Source: HGM04593 sp045657945 (lineage in GTDB: Bacteria > Bacteroidota > Bacteroidia > Bacteroidales > Bacteroidaceae). From it: a stretch of 64,000 bases of DNA. Both the position numbers and the translations under genes were made by a program. The first letter of the stretch is position 1. The number at the start of each line of letters is the position of its first letter. The stretch is from NCBI GenBank assembly GCA_045657945.1, contig JAZOUB010000041.1, positions 1-64,000 on the forward strand, given 5' to 3'. Under the pieces are notes generated by a model that searched no databases, had not been told where the DNA came from, and saw nothing but the letters and a program-made list of their open reading frames with translations. This document shows, piece after piece, positions 19,301 through 26,434 of this stretch.

Positions 19301-19409
19301 GAGTGAATTTGAGGTGAGCACAGCGGGCTACAGCGCCGGAATATATTTCTACATGGCGACCGATGCCGCAGGCTTCAAAAAGACCGGAAAGTTGCTTGTT
19401 AAGGAGTAA
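16377..19409 (+). CDS. Secreted Asp-box beta-propeller protein with PKD domain and T9SS-like tail, paralog 2 (1010 aa)
   Basis: Same architecture as the gene before it: signal peptide (MKKTILSLLCASSILCAGAQ), a shared N-terminal segment (DTKQVVNHFRRFQKAYLPFV versus DNKQVVNYYRRW in paralog 1), then Asp-box motifs SVDKGESW, SNDGGANW, STDGGKSW, STDGGVSW, STDGGASF, SLDAGATF and VNNGESW. Both have GLSEAPGGEDYVYLW-like and GWNEDVM-x-GGR-x-HNG segments. A PKD-like domain (WYWEIHPAP, ISLTVTTPAGSD) and a T9SS-like end (YSAGIYFYMATDAAGFKKTG then KLLVKE) close it. The paralogs are clearly diverged, so this is not a recent duplication. The next gene, a TonB receptor, starts 6 nt after the stop. Confidence 0.85.
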   Translation: MKKTILSLLCASSILCAGAQEQAANDKYFTPYKLNYLPAGSPVWMAQLANPQGLDYNAMVDSFEVYLNNTPGARYKSRDTKQVVNHFRRFQKAYLPFVQADGIIRLPLASAYHSDIDNAAEEVRQERARKRAAGRDVAAPVEWKVISPIMTYDYLHKKVSPAQSNIQRMRASRSNPNVLYCGSETGLVFRSVDKGESWQPCNDGEWMAGEITSIDISNTNPDRVLVGAGGVFWISNDGGANWENITPAKATYARTSNICFHPQDDNIILAGDRAQLWRSTDGGKSWEWMLGGMVFDIKYSVQNPNVCYVAIEQENTVKMYKSTDGGVSWNLLTLDDQPLISARIGLSEAPGGEDYVYLWACRRNHLSQPGPLYFSGPALLYKSTDGGASFTVIDPTSQMEAVDKNGGQGYYDLVCTASATDPEVLLVGIIQLYRSTDGGKTLENVGGYYGRFDLHCDMQSIQTNGTGDTWLSTDGGVIYSNDFFLADAQPKLNGLYASEMWGFDQGWNEDVMVGGRNHNGNMSQIDRYNGVTLSMRGSERPTGYVFLSNPRKIAFSDSENVIMPDDWRDEFVPFLDYWTYPKESSQHGFYFEFDPRYAQCFYIVQESDRIDANTLWRTRDDGASFSSVYTFDDPINAIAVSRSNPDKIVAATWGRLYWSLDAGATFTEYNLPEELTYSISYKLAIHPTNEDEIWLADGNPGGFWRTVNNGESWEKIDDGLTFANWEGKVEKHSIGRFFLTGNEKNAAYAIAYTLGYLNETYSTTRGRVLYRDDTTDGWINISDGLPKVVNLNRMLPFYKDGVIRLATNNGIWERELVDPQFKPIAQPMILNAGSGDNTQSNYPREIKLDSYSIVNQNDAEWYWEIHPAPLSMSADNVRNPVITIAPDQTYDISLTVTTPAGSDTKRIEGMIKGSKPVPDATSTDAVMQGKELLLTSGNVVAVGESFRFAARDLDGDVSLVVYDAKGNVTYSAVAQSEFEVSTAGYSAGIYFYMATDAAGFKKTGKLLVKE

Positions 19410-19415
19410 TGTTTT

Positions 19416-21623
19416 ATGAAAAAGGTTCTGCTGTTGTTATTGTTCCTGCCATTTGCCATTTGTGGCTTGGCGCAGGATGGCTTGCTCTATAATCTCGATG
19501 AAATTGTGGTGTCGGCAAGCCGCTGGTGCCAGCAGAGCCAGGCGCAGCCGGTAAAGGTTACGCGTCTGTCGTTCGACGAGGCCAACACCTTCAATCCGCA
19601 AACTGTAGCCGATGTCCTGGGGCTCACGGGTGAAGTGTTCATACAAAAGAGCCAGTATGGCGGCGGCAGCCCCATGATTCGCGGCTTTGCCACCAACAGA
19701 CTGCTCTACAGCATCGACGGTGTGCGCATGAATACCGCCATATTCCGCTCGGGCAACATACAGAATGTAATCTCGCTCGACCCCTTTGTCATTGCCGATA
19801 GCGAGGTGCTCTTCGGTCCCGGTGCAGTGGGCTATGGCAGCGATGCCATTGGCGGAGCAATGGTCTTTTCAACGCTTGAGCCTCGTTTGGCTAATAGAAA
19901 ATCTCCACTTGTGCATGGTGCGGCAACGGTGCGCACGGCAACGGCCTCCAATGAACTCACGGCACACGTCCATGCCGGGGTGGGGTGGAAACGGTGGGCA
20001 CTGCTCACAAGCCTCACATATTCATCCTATGGCGACCTGCAGCAGGGAACACATGGCCCCGATGATTATGTGATGCCATACGTTGTAGTTCCCGGTTTTG
20101 CTGCCGATGGAACGGTGGATGACCGTGTCATTGAAAATGTGGATAAGAACAAGCAGACACCGAGTGGATATTCGCAGTTGAACTTCATGCAGAAAGTACG
20201 CTATGCGCCGGGCAGGGGATGGAACCTTGAATATGCTTTCCATTTGAGCGAGACATCGGAGTATGCGCGTTATGACCGCCACCAGCGCATGCGTGGCGGC
20301 TTGCCCCGTTATGCCGAGTGGAACTACGGCCCGCAGTTTTGGATGATGAATCATTTGTGTGCCAGTCACACTGGTGGCGGCATAATGTACGACTCAATGA
20401 AAGTGAACCTTGCCCTGCAACGCTTCGAGGAGAGCCGCATAAGCCGCGACCTCAACAAACCGCGCCGCGAGGTGCAGAGCGAGGCAGTCGATGCTTGGAG
20501 TGCGAATGTCGATTTCATAAAGTCGGTCAGCGACGGGCTTACAATCTCATACGGCGCGGAGTATGTGCAGAACAATGTTCGTTCAAAGGGTGTGGCAACC
20601 GACATTGTAACCGATGCCACGGAACCGATGGCTGCACGCTATCCCAATGCCGAGTGGTACAGTGCAGGTCTCTTCGCGCAGGCCGAGTGGCATGTGAACA
20701 ACCGTCTTAACCTTGCGGCAGGAGTACGTTATAACCATTATCTTATAGACAACGATTTCTCAACAGTAGGCTACGATATTCCTTTTGCACCTCGCCAGGT
20801 CTCTTCGGCCGGAAGCGTCAGCGGAAATGTCGGGCTCAACTGGCGGCCTGTATCAGGGTGGCTGTTCCGTGTGAACTATGCACGCGGTTTCCGTGCTCCC
20901 AATGTCGATGACATGGGCAAGCTCTTTGACAGTGCCGACGGTTGCGTGACAGTGCCAAACCCAGCGCTCAGGCCCGAGTATGCCGACAATGTAGAACTTG
21001 GCTTTGCAAAGCACATAGGCTCGTTCCTTAAATTCGACGTAACGGCCTATTATACCCACCTAACCGATGCCATTGTACGCCGCGATTTCCTCTTCAACGG
21101 CAGTCCCACAATGGAGTATCAGGGTAGCGAGTGCCGCGTGCAGGCGTTGCAGAATGCTGCAACGGCAAATGTGTGGGGCGTTCAGGCTGCTGTCGATGCC
21201 AACTTTGCAAAATGGTTCTATGGCGAAGCACGTGTAAGCTGGCAACGCGGTTTCGAGGAGATGGACAATGGCGAGGTGTCGCCATCGCGTCATGCCGCGC
21301 CAATGTTTGGACGCGTGGCGGTGGGTTTCAAGACCGAACGTCTTACCATTGAGGCCTTTGCGGCCTTCCAGGCCGAGTGCGCAGCGGCCGACATGCCTGT
21401 AGAGGAGCGTGAGAAGAAAGAAATCTATGCCCTAGATGCCGACGGCAATGCCTATTCACCGGCATGGTTCACGCTCAACCTGCGTGCATCGTTGCAACTC
21501 GCCCGCGGCTTTTCGCTCAATGCAACGCTCGAGAATATCGCCGACAAACGCTATCGCCCCTACAGCTGCGGCATCAGCGCCTCCGGCAGGAATATTACAA
21601 TGAGTTTGACATATTCGTTGTGA
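19416..21623 (+). CDS. TonB-dependent outer-membrane receptor, heme/hemoglobin-receptor-like (735 aa)
   Basis: The signal peptide is MKKVLLLLLFLPFAICGLAQ. A TonB-box-like LDEIVVSASR follows, then the plug with GGGSPMIRGFATNRLLYSID, GVRMNTAIFRSGNIQNV and VLFGPGAVGYGSDAIGG. These three blocks are diagnostic of the hemoglobin/transferrin/lactoferrin receptor branch of TonB-dependent receptors. The barrel includes FRVNYARGFRAPNVDDMGKL and ends RNITMSLTYSL. There is no carboxypeptidase-like front domain and no SusD partner. It is the last gene of a three-gene operon with two propeller proteins. The ligand is not shown; heme, a metal chelate or a propeller-bound product are all possible. Confidence 0.88.
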   Translation: MKKVLLLLLFLPFAICGLAQDGLLYNLDEIVVSASRWCQQSQAQPVKVTRLSFDEANTFNPQTVADVLGLTGEVFIQKSQYGGGSPMIRGFATNRLLYSIDGVRMNTAIFRSGNIQNVISLDPFVIADSEVLFGPGAVGYGSDAIGGAMVFSTLEPRLANRKSPLVHGAATVRTATASNELTAHVHAGVGWKRWALLTSLTYSSYGDLQQGTHGPDDYVMPYVVVPGFAADGTVDDRVIENVDKNKQTPSGYSQLNFMQKVRYAPGRGWNLEYAFHLSETSEYARYDRHQRMRGGLPRYAEWNYGPQFWMMNHLCASHTGGGIMYDSMKVNLALQRFEESRISRDLNKPRREVQSEAVDAWSANVDFIKSVSDGLTISYGAEYVQNNVRSKGVATDIVTDATEPMAARYPNAEWYSAGLFAQAEWHVNNRLNLAAGVRYNHYLIDNDFSTVGYDIPFAPRQVSSAGSVSGNVGLNWRPVSGWLFRVNYARGFRAPNVDDMGKLFDSADGCVTVPNPALRPEYADNVELGFAKHIGSFLKFDVTAYYTHLTDAIVRRDFLFNGSPTMEYQGSECRVQALQNAATANVWGVQAAVDANFAKWFYGEARVSWQRGFEEMDNGEVSPSRHAAPMFGRVAVGFKTERLTIEAFAAFQAECAAADMPVEEREKKEIYALDADGNAYSPAWFTLNLRASLQLARGFSLNATLENIADKRYRPYSCGISASGRNITMSLTYSL

Positions 21624-21669
21624 TATCTTGGCTTTATAACACTTTCTAATAAAACAACATTGTTTCAAT

Positions 21670-21704
21670 ATATAAATCGTGCAATGCGCGATTTATATGT
21701 TTTT
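21670..21704 (+). terminator. Rho-independent terminator of the propeller/TonB operon
   Basis: Perfect 10-bp arms ATATAAATCG and CGATTTATAT (21670-21679 and 21689-21698) with a short paired inner loop are followed by GTTTTT. It lies 47 bp after the receptor stop. Confidence 0.75.
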
Positions 21705-21720
21705 AGTAAGATACCATATA

Positions 21721-21827
21721 TGAGTAAGATGATACTCAATAATCTATGGCGAAATAACTTGAATCATTAAAATAATCAATTAATACTTGATTTTATTTTT
21801 ATATTGAGTATCATTTTTATAATTTTG
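21721..21827 (+). promoter_or_regulatory. Fic promoter with inverted 13-bp operator pair
   Basis: ATGATACTCAATA at 21729-21741 recurs as its exact reverse complement at 21802-21814. A -7 element of the Bacteroides type, TAATTTTG, sits at 21820-21827, 37 bp before the Fic start. The second operator copy is immediately upstream of this element, a position that would block polymerase. The first copy also overlaps a smaller inverted repeat TGAGTA/TACTCA (21721-21738). The same core is repeated four times inside the Fic gene. Confidence 0.5.
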
Positions 21828-21863
21828 TAACAATGAGGTGGATATTAGGAATATTTTAATTAT

Positions 21864-22973
21864 ATGAAACAAAAAGACTTTGAAGAATATATTCGTCAGG
21901 TAGAGCCATCGGCGCAAGAAAGCGCCAATGCTTGGAAAACTGCAATAGGCTTGCAGGCTGTTGATGGACTTAAACCATCTGCTTATTTGCTTGAAACAGC
22001 TAAACAGAATATTGATGGCGATATTACAATAGATGAGGTGCGTGAATTGTTGGATACTTATTATCGTAGCAAGACTATTCGTACAGAACAAGATTATGAA
22101 ACAGAGGAGGCTGACAAGGTATCTGCAAATATAAAGAAAATTTTGTCTTCAAAGACTCTTGCTTTCAACACAAATGGTTTGATATCTGTCCACCGCAGAA
22201 TATTTGAAGGGGTGTTCAAATATGCAGGTGAAGTCCGCAAATTTGATATTACCAAAAAAGAGTGGGTGCTGAAGGGGGACACTGTGCGTTATTTGAACTG
22301 GGAGGATATACGAAGAGCGGTAGATTTTGATATTCAACAAGAACGTGAATTCAGTTATAAAGGACTTTCGGATGAAGAGAAAGTCAAACATATCTGTCGT
22401 TTTGTTTCAGGACTGTGGCAGATTCATCCTTTTAGAGAGGGTAATACGCGAACAACTGCTGTATTTACAATTCAGTATTTGCGCTCAATAGGCTATAAAG
22501 TCAATAATGAAATGTTTGCGGATTACTCTTGGTATTTCCGTAACGCTTTGGTACGTGCAAATTATAAAAATTCGGCTCTTGATGTTGATTTTGACTATAC
22601 CTTTTTGGAAAAATTTTTCCAGAATCTATTGATGGGCACGAAGCATGAACTGAAGAATCGTTATTTGGTTATTGCTGCCCCTGATGGTTGGAGTGCTCAA
22701 AATGATACTCGCGAAATTAAAAATGATACTCATGATGCTGAAAATGATACTCAATCACTGGAAAATGATACTCATATAAGCGACATCCCTAAAAAAGCAG
22801 AACTTGATAAGTGGATTGAAATACAAATAAGGAAAAATCCGAAAATAACAACGGAGAAATTAGCCTCTATGAGCCAAAGAAGTATAATTACCATAAAACG
22901 TCATATTGCTAAACTTGACAACATCAGGTTCGTGGGCAGCGGTTTTAGTGGTCATTGGGATGTCAAAGATTAA
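21864..22973 (+). CDS. Fic family protein with C-terminal winged helix-turn-helix (369 aa)
   Basis: Fic enzymes transfer AMP or related groups to target proteins. The catalytic motif HPFREGNTRT is intact at residues 188-197 (His188, then the anion-binding loop EGN-x-R). Upstream is the flap and AGEVR segment typical of the fold (residues ~105-125). An N-terminal helical segment (LETAKQNIDGDITIDEVREL) resembles inhibitory VbhA-type helices, but the strict (S/T)xxxE(G/N) motif is not present. After the Fic domain comes a linker of four seven-residue units beginning NDT, then a winged helix (ITTEKLASMSQRSIITIKRH). The AT-rich composition and low-GC codon use differ from neighbours, suggesting transfer. 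It is followed 18 nt later by an RmlD-like gene. Confidence 0.9.
   Translation: MKQKDFEEYIRQVEPSAQESANAWKTAIGLQAVDGLKPSAYLLETAKQNIDGDITIDEVRELLDTYYRSKTIRTEQDYETEEADKVSANIKKILSSKTLAFNTNGLISVHRRIFEGVFKYAGEVRKFDITKKEWVLKGDTVRYLNWEDIRRAVDFDIQQEREFSYKGLSDEEKVKHICRFVSGLWQIHPFREGNTRTTAVFTIQYLRSIGYKVNNEMFADYSWYFRNALVRANYKNSALDVDFDYTFLEKFFQNLLMGTKHELKNRYLVIAAPDGWSAQNDTREIKNDTHDAENDTQSLENDTHISDIPKKAELDKWIEIQIRKNPKITTEKLASMSQRSIITIKRHIAKLDNIRFVGSGFSGHWDVKD
22699..22773 (+). repeat. Four 21-bp-spaced AAAATGATACTC copies inside the Fic gene
   Basis: The 12-mer AAAATGATACTC starts at 22699, 22720, 22741 and 22762, exactly 21 bp apart. It encodes the NDT units of the linker (NDTREIK, NDTHDAE, NDTQSLE, NDTHISD). 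The third copy extends to ATGATACTCAAT, 12 of 13 bases of the promoter operator. The bases between copies vary freely, so the DNA motif rather than the full peptide is what is conserved. Confidence 0.85.
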
Positions 22974-22991
22974 ATCATTGATAACTATACT

Positions 22992-23861
22992 ATGAAAAAA
23001 CTTCTTATTACCGGTGCAAGTGGCTTTGTGGGCAGTCGTGTTGTTGCGCGGTGGCGCAATGAGTATAAAATTCTCGCTCCCACTCATGCCGAACTTGATA
23101 TTACCGACCGCGCGTCGGTCGATGGTTATTTCCTGCAGCACACCCCCGATGTGGTGGTGCATCTTGCAGCATTGTCCAACACGGGCTATTGCGAGCAGAA
23201 CCCCGATGATAGCTACCTTGTAAATGTTGAGGGTGCTGCGAATATTGCACGTGCTGCGGCTCTGTGCCGTGCAAGGTTGATATTCTTCTCAAGTGACCAG
23301 GTGTATAACGGCAACCTCGAGAGTGGTTTGCTCGGTGAGGATGTGCCTGTTGCGCCCGAGAATGTATATGGCCGTCATAAACTGGAGGCCGAGGAGCGTG
23401 TGCTCTATTTCAACCCAAACACTGTGGTGTTGCGTGCGACATGGATGTATGACCGTGAGCGCGAGGGTATGCCGTCGCATGCTAACTTTGTGCTGAACAT
23501 TGCAAAGGCGGTGAAGGAGCGCACGCCAATAGTGTTTCCGGTGCGTGAGTACCGTGGTATAACATGGGTGCGCGAGGTGGTTGAGTTCCTGCCGCAGACA
23601 TTTAACTTGCCATCGGGCGTGTACAATTATGGTGCCGAGAATGACACTAATACTTACGAGGTGGCATGCTGTTATTGCGAGATGCTTGCCGGCCTGCAGT
23701 CGGGCGCATTGTTGCAGCCCGATTATGACCGCTATCCGGCACACGAGCGCAACCTCTCAATCTCAACTGACAAAATTTTCCGCGCCTCGGGCGGTGCAAT
23801 CTGTTTCAGTAATACAATCTCCGGCCTGCGGTTGTTTGTGGAGATAGGCAATGAATGTTAA
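22992..23861 (+). CDS. NAD(P)-dependent sugar-nucleotide reductase, RmlD-like (289 aa)
   Basis: A Rossmann start MKKLLITGASGFVGSRVVAR (G-x-x-G-x-x-G) binds NAD(P). Also visible are DVVVHLAALSNTGYCEQNPD, the serine/tyrosine part FFSSDQVYNG, and the catalytic Y-x-x-x-K as YGRHK. This order is that of the extended short-chain dehydrogenase family, closest to dTDP-4-dehydrorhamnose reductase. No other rhamnose-pathway gene (rmlA, B, C) is in the window, so the substrate is uncertain. It lies 18 nt after the Fic gene and 16 nt before a small coiled-coil protein gene, but differs from Fic in GC content, so the linkage may be accidental. Confidence 0.8.
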   Translation: MKKLLITGASGFVGSRVVARWRNEYKILAPTHAELDITDRASVDGYFLQHTPDVVVHLAALSNTGYCEQNPDDSYLVNVEGAANIARAAALCRARLIFFSSDQVYNGNLESGLLGEDVPVAPENVYGRHKLEAEERVLYFNPNTVVLRATWMYDREREGMPSHANFVLNIAKAVKERTPIVFPVREYRGITWVREVVEFLPQTFNLPSGVYNYGAENDTNTYEVACCYCEMLAGLQSGALLQPDYDRYPAHERNLSISTDKIFRASGGAICFSNTISGLRLFVEIGNEC

Positions 23862-23877
23862 TTAAAATACTACCACT

Positions 23878-24234
23878 ATGAAACGCTTATTGTTTTTAAT
23901 TGCACTTGTTATGGGCATAGCCGCAACAGTGCATGCACAGAGCGATTATTACATCAGGAAGGCGCAGGGCTATCAGCGCGAGGCCGAGTATTATCAACGA
24001 CAGGCCGAGGGACACCGACGCGAAGCGGCATATTACCTTAAAAAAGCCGAGAGCTATCAGCGCGAGGTTGAATATTATATCCGCAAGGAGAATACCGACA
24101 AGGTAAAGACCTATACCCGGTATGTAGAGGATGAAATGGAGAAATATGAACGCTATATGCGTTATGCTGCCGAGGCGGATGACAAGGCAGCGAGGTATCT
24201 AAGATATGCAGCCGAAGCCTTGGAACGGAAATGA
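23878..24234 (+). CDS. Small secreted tyrosine-rich coiled-coil protein (118 aa)
   Basis: The signal peptide is MKRLLFLIALVMGIAATVHA, cut before QSDYY. The mature ~98 residues are a near-continuous helix built from units such as YYIRKAQGYQREAEYYQRQA and EGHRREAAYYLKKAESYQRE. Tyrosines come in pairs every 11-22 residues with alternating Arg/Lys and Glu, an eleven-residue (hendecad) coiled-coil pattern. No lipobox, cysteine or membrane helix is present. I recognise no family. It is last in the rightward group, 16 nt after the reductase gene. A periplasmic spacer, scaffold or outer-membrane-associated filament are possible roles (inference). Confidence 0.7.
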   Translation: MKRLLFLIALVMGIAATVHAQSDYYIRKAQGYQREAEYYQRQAEGHRREAAYYLKKAESYQREVEYYIRKENTDKVKTYTRYVEDEMEKYERYMRYAAEADDKAARYLRYAAEALERK

Positions 24235-24356
24235 ATAAAAAGAAGAAAGTTCATGCAAACGAGTGGGTTGAAACTTGTTTACACACACAGCGAGTGACGC
24301 CGAAGTTGCATTGGATGAATTTCTGCATCAACCGCCAAGTCTTCCTCTGTAGATAG
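24231..24356 (+). CDS. Possible 41-aa ORF overlapping the coiled-coil gene stop
   Basis: An ATG at 24231 overlaps the preceding TGA in an ATGA arrangement and is open for 41 codons (MNKKKKVHANEWVETC..., ending VFLCR). ATGA overlaps often mark coupled genes, but the composition is odd and nothing similar is known to me. It may be chance. Confidence 0.2.
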   Translation: MNKKKKVHANEWVETCLHTQRVTPKLHWMNFCINRQVFLCR

Positions 24357-24361
24357 CATAT

Positions 24362-24399
24362 AAACGAAGAAGGCTGTCATGCGACAGCCCTCTTCGTTT
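24362..24399. terminator. Bidirectional terminator between convergent genes
   Basis: AAACGAAGA-A-GGCTGTC, loop ATGC, GACAGCC-C-TCTTCGTTT form a 17-bp stem, followed by GTTTT on the plus strand and preceded by A-rich DNA. It separates the rightward group ending at 24234 from the leftward DUF4250 gene (stop at 24403). Confidence 0.85.
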
Positions 24400-24402
24400 G
24401 TT

Positions 24403-24579
24403 TTACCAGAACTTGTTGTGTTCTGTACTGTATTCAAAGCCTACGGCGCGGAGTTTCTCTTCCAATTCTGCGCGGTCAACGTCAAGGTCGGCGCAAAGTT
24501 CGTCGAGTGACTCGTAGCGGTCACGCAGGTACATATTCACGGTGCTGAAAAGCATCATAGGGTCACTTGGCAGTTCCAT
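24403..24579 (-). CDS. DUF4250 family small protein (58 aa)
   Basis: The translation begins MELPSDPMMLFSTVNMYLRD, then SLDELCADLDVDRAELEEKL, and ends YSTEHNKFW. This matches the DUF4250 family: P-x-DP-x-ML-x-S-x-VN-x-x-LRD, then a SL-x-x-LC-x-DL-D-x-D helix-turn-helix-like region. Members are about 55-65 residues, found in Bacteroidales and Firmicutes, function unknown. Its ATG lies 17 bp inside the end of the transferase gene upstream, so translation is probably coupled. Confidence 0.85.
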   Translation of the reverse strand: MELPSDPMMLFSTVNMYLRDRYESLDELCADLDVDRAELEEKLRAVGFEYSTEHNKFW

Positions 24580-26434
24580 CTTGTATTGTATTTACAGGTT
24601 CAAAAACATTCATATTCTCATTGTAGATGGGGCTTTCAATGCCAAACCAGTTCAGGACGCTATGGTATACATAGAACTGTTCCACATTTTCAAGTTCCTT
24701 GGTCTTTGTGCAACTGTCATTCTCCCACACGATGAATGGAATCTCGCACTGCTCGCTTGGAGCATAACGCTTGGGGAGAGTTCCGTGCATGTACATGTTG
24801 CCTTCGCCAAGTGATTCGCCGTGGTCCGACACGAATATCATGCAGCATCGCTTGTCCTTTACTTGCTTCAATGTCTCAATGACAGAGTGTACAAGGTAGT
24901 CGGTATACAGGATGGTGTTGTCATATGCGTTTACCAAGTGTTGTCTGGGTACTGATGCTACCTCGACAGATGTGCACACCGGGGTGAATTTCTCGAACTC
25001 GGCAGGGTAGTTGGCGTGGTATTTGGGACCATGGCTTGTGTAGCAGTGGATGACTATCAACTGCTTGTCCTTCTCGCAGTTCTCTATCTCCTCGGCCAGT
25101 CCTGCAAACAGTACACCATCATATCTGCTGTCCTCGTTGGGGTACTTTGCAATGAGCGCGTTCTTCTCCCAGTATTTCTTTTCTTTATTGTTACCTTCTA
25201 CTCCATCTTGTGTTGCTGCAAGGGTGTCGGCTTCAATATGCAATGGTGGCTCTCCCCAGTTGCTGGTGCGCCAGATGACATCAACGCCGGTGCGGCATAG
25301 ATAGTTGGGTAGGATCTCATACAGGTCGCTTGAACTTTTGTATGAAAGTATGGCCTTGACTCCGCCAATTGTTGATACATCGTCCGATTCGGCGATGTAT
25401 GCCGTTACGCTGTCGCCGGCAAGCAACGGGTTGGTGATGCGTTCGTATCCGTACAATGAGAAGTTCTCACGGCGTGCCGACTCTCCAATGATTAGCACAC
25501 ATACGTCCTTGCTCTCTGTCGTTATTTGTGCATCGGGCAGTTTAATCTCCTTCAGTTCTTTTTTAAATAGGTGACGTGCTGTGTTTACGATATATGACCA
25601 TGGCATGATTCGGCCTCCAAGCATAGTGGCGTTCTGGTCAATCCAAAGGATGTTGCGCATGTTGGCAAACAGGACGAGAATCACTATCAGCAGTGATACT
25701 ATAGTGCTTGTAATGAAACGCCAGAACTTGGAGTAGTTTATCTTCTTGGCAAAAAGGTATATGATTGGAGGAACTCCAAGGAATATTATATACATTATGC
25801 CAGTGGTGATGGTTGTGGGTGTGAGGAATGACGATGCTTCGGAATCGCGTGTGTTGAAGACATTTGCTATTGTGGCATCGGTTATGTTGGCCTCGAATGC
25901 GTGTATCGAGTAGAGGCATACGGCACTTATTATGAATGTAAGTGATATGATAACCTTGCCCACTGTGCGTCCCAGCCACAGCAATGTGTAGTATAGAAAG
26001 TAGGTGAGCGTGTACATCAAAATTGTCACGCTCGAAAATATGAGCATGCCGTTCCAGTTGAAATCAATGTTGAGCAGCAGTGCGATAAGGGTGAATACAA
26101 GGATGATTGAACTCCTTATATATCCAATCTTCTTTTGCATGAAACGGAGAAGGTAAATGGACAGCGGTGCCAATACCAGCAGGGCAACGAATGTGAGTGC
26201 TACGGTGCTCCCGTTTTCTGTGTTCCCAAGAACTACTTTGAATGCCGGTATGTTGAACACAAGCATTGTGTAGATACAAAGGATTGCACAGGTCTTGCTT
26301 ATACTTTGAGGAGTTTCTCTGAACTCCTTCCATTTGCTCTTCAGGTAAGGGCGGCTGCAAGTATTCTTTAGGTTGGCAGTTCCAAACTTCTCCTTGATGG
26401 ATTTGAACTTGTTCTTTAAAAAATTCAATTTCAT
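24563..26434 (-). CDS. Phosphoethanolamine transferase, EptA/CptA-like (623 aa)
   Basis: Inner-membrane enzymes of this family move phosphoethanolamine from phosphatidylethanolamine to lipid A or core sugars. About five membrane helices occupy residues 45-262. The motif DATIANVFNTRDSEASSFLT is the family's conserved periplasmic segment. The sulfatase-like catalytic domain begins near residue 308: GESARRENFSLYGY places the nucleophile at Ser319, where EptA has Thr but CptA-type enzymes have Ser. Metal ligands are in IHCYTSHGPKYH and VSDHGESLGE. The predicted effect is lipid A modification and altered polymyxin sensitivity (inference). Its start overlaps the PHP gene upstream by 4 nt (ATGA), so the two are translationally coupled. 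Confidence 0.9.
   Translation of the reverse strand: MKLNFLKNKFKSIKEKFGTANLKNTCSRPYLKSKWKEFRETPQSISKTCAILCIYTMLVFNIPAFKVVLGNTENGSTVALTFVALLVLAPLSIYLLRFMQKKIGYIRSSIILVFTLIALLLNIDFNWNGMLIFSSVTILMYTLTYFLYYTLLWLGRTVGKVIISLTFIISAVCLYSIHAFEANITDATIANVFNTRDSEASSFLTPTTITTGIMYIIFLGVPPIIYLFAKKINYSKFWRFITSTIVSLLIVILVLFANMRNILWIDQNATMLGGRIMPWSYIVNTARHLFKKELKEIKLPDAQITTESKDVCVLIIGESARRENFSLYGYERITNPLLAGDSVTAYIAESDDVSTIGGVKAILSYKSSSDLYEILPNYLCRTGVDVIWRTSNWGEPPLHIEADTLAATQDGVEGNNKEKKYWEKNALIAKYPNEDSRYDGVLFAGLAEEIENCEKDKQLIVIHCYTSHGPKYHANYPAEFEKFTPVCTSVEVASVPRQHLVNAYDNTILYTDYLVHSVIETLKQVKDKRCCMIFVSDHGESLGEGNMYMHGTLPKRYAPSEQCEIPFIVWENDSCTKTKELENVEQFYVYHSVLNWFGIESPIYNENMNVFEPVNTIQDGTAK

Noticed and set aside
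13330..19409. Calling the propeller proteins sialidases
   Set aside because: Asp-boxes alone occur in many propellers. The FRIP motif and arginine triad of sialidases were not seen.
22992..23861. Fic plus RmlD-like reductase as one toxin or modification system
   Set aside because: The two genes differ strongly in base composition and the reductase resembles the surrounding genes more than Fic does, so the adjacency looks like an insertion of Fic.
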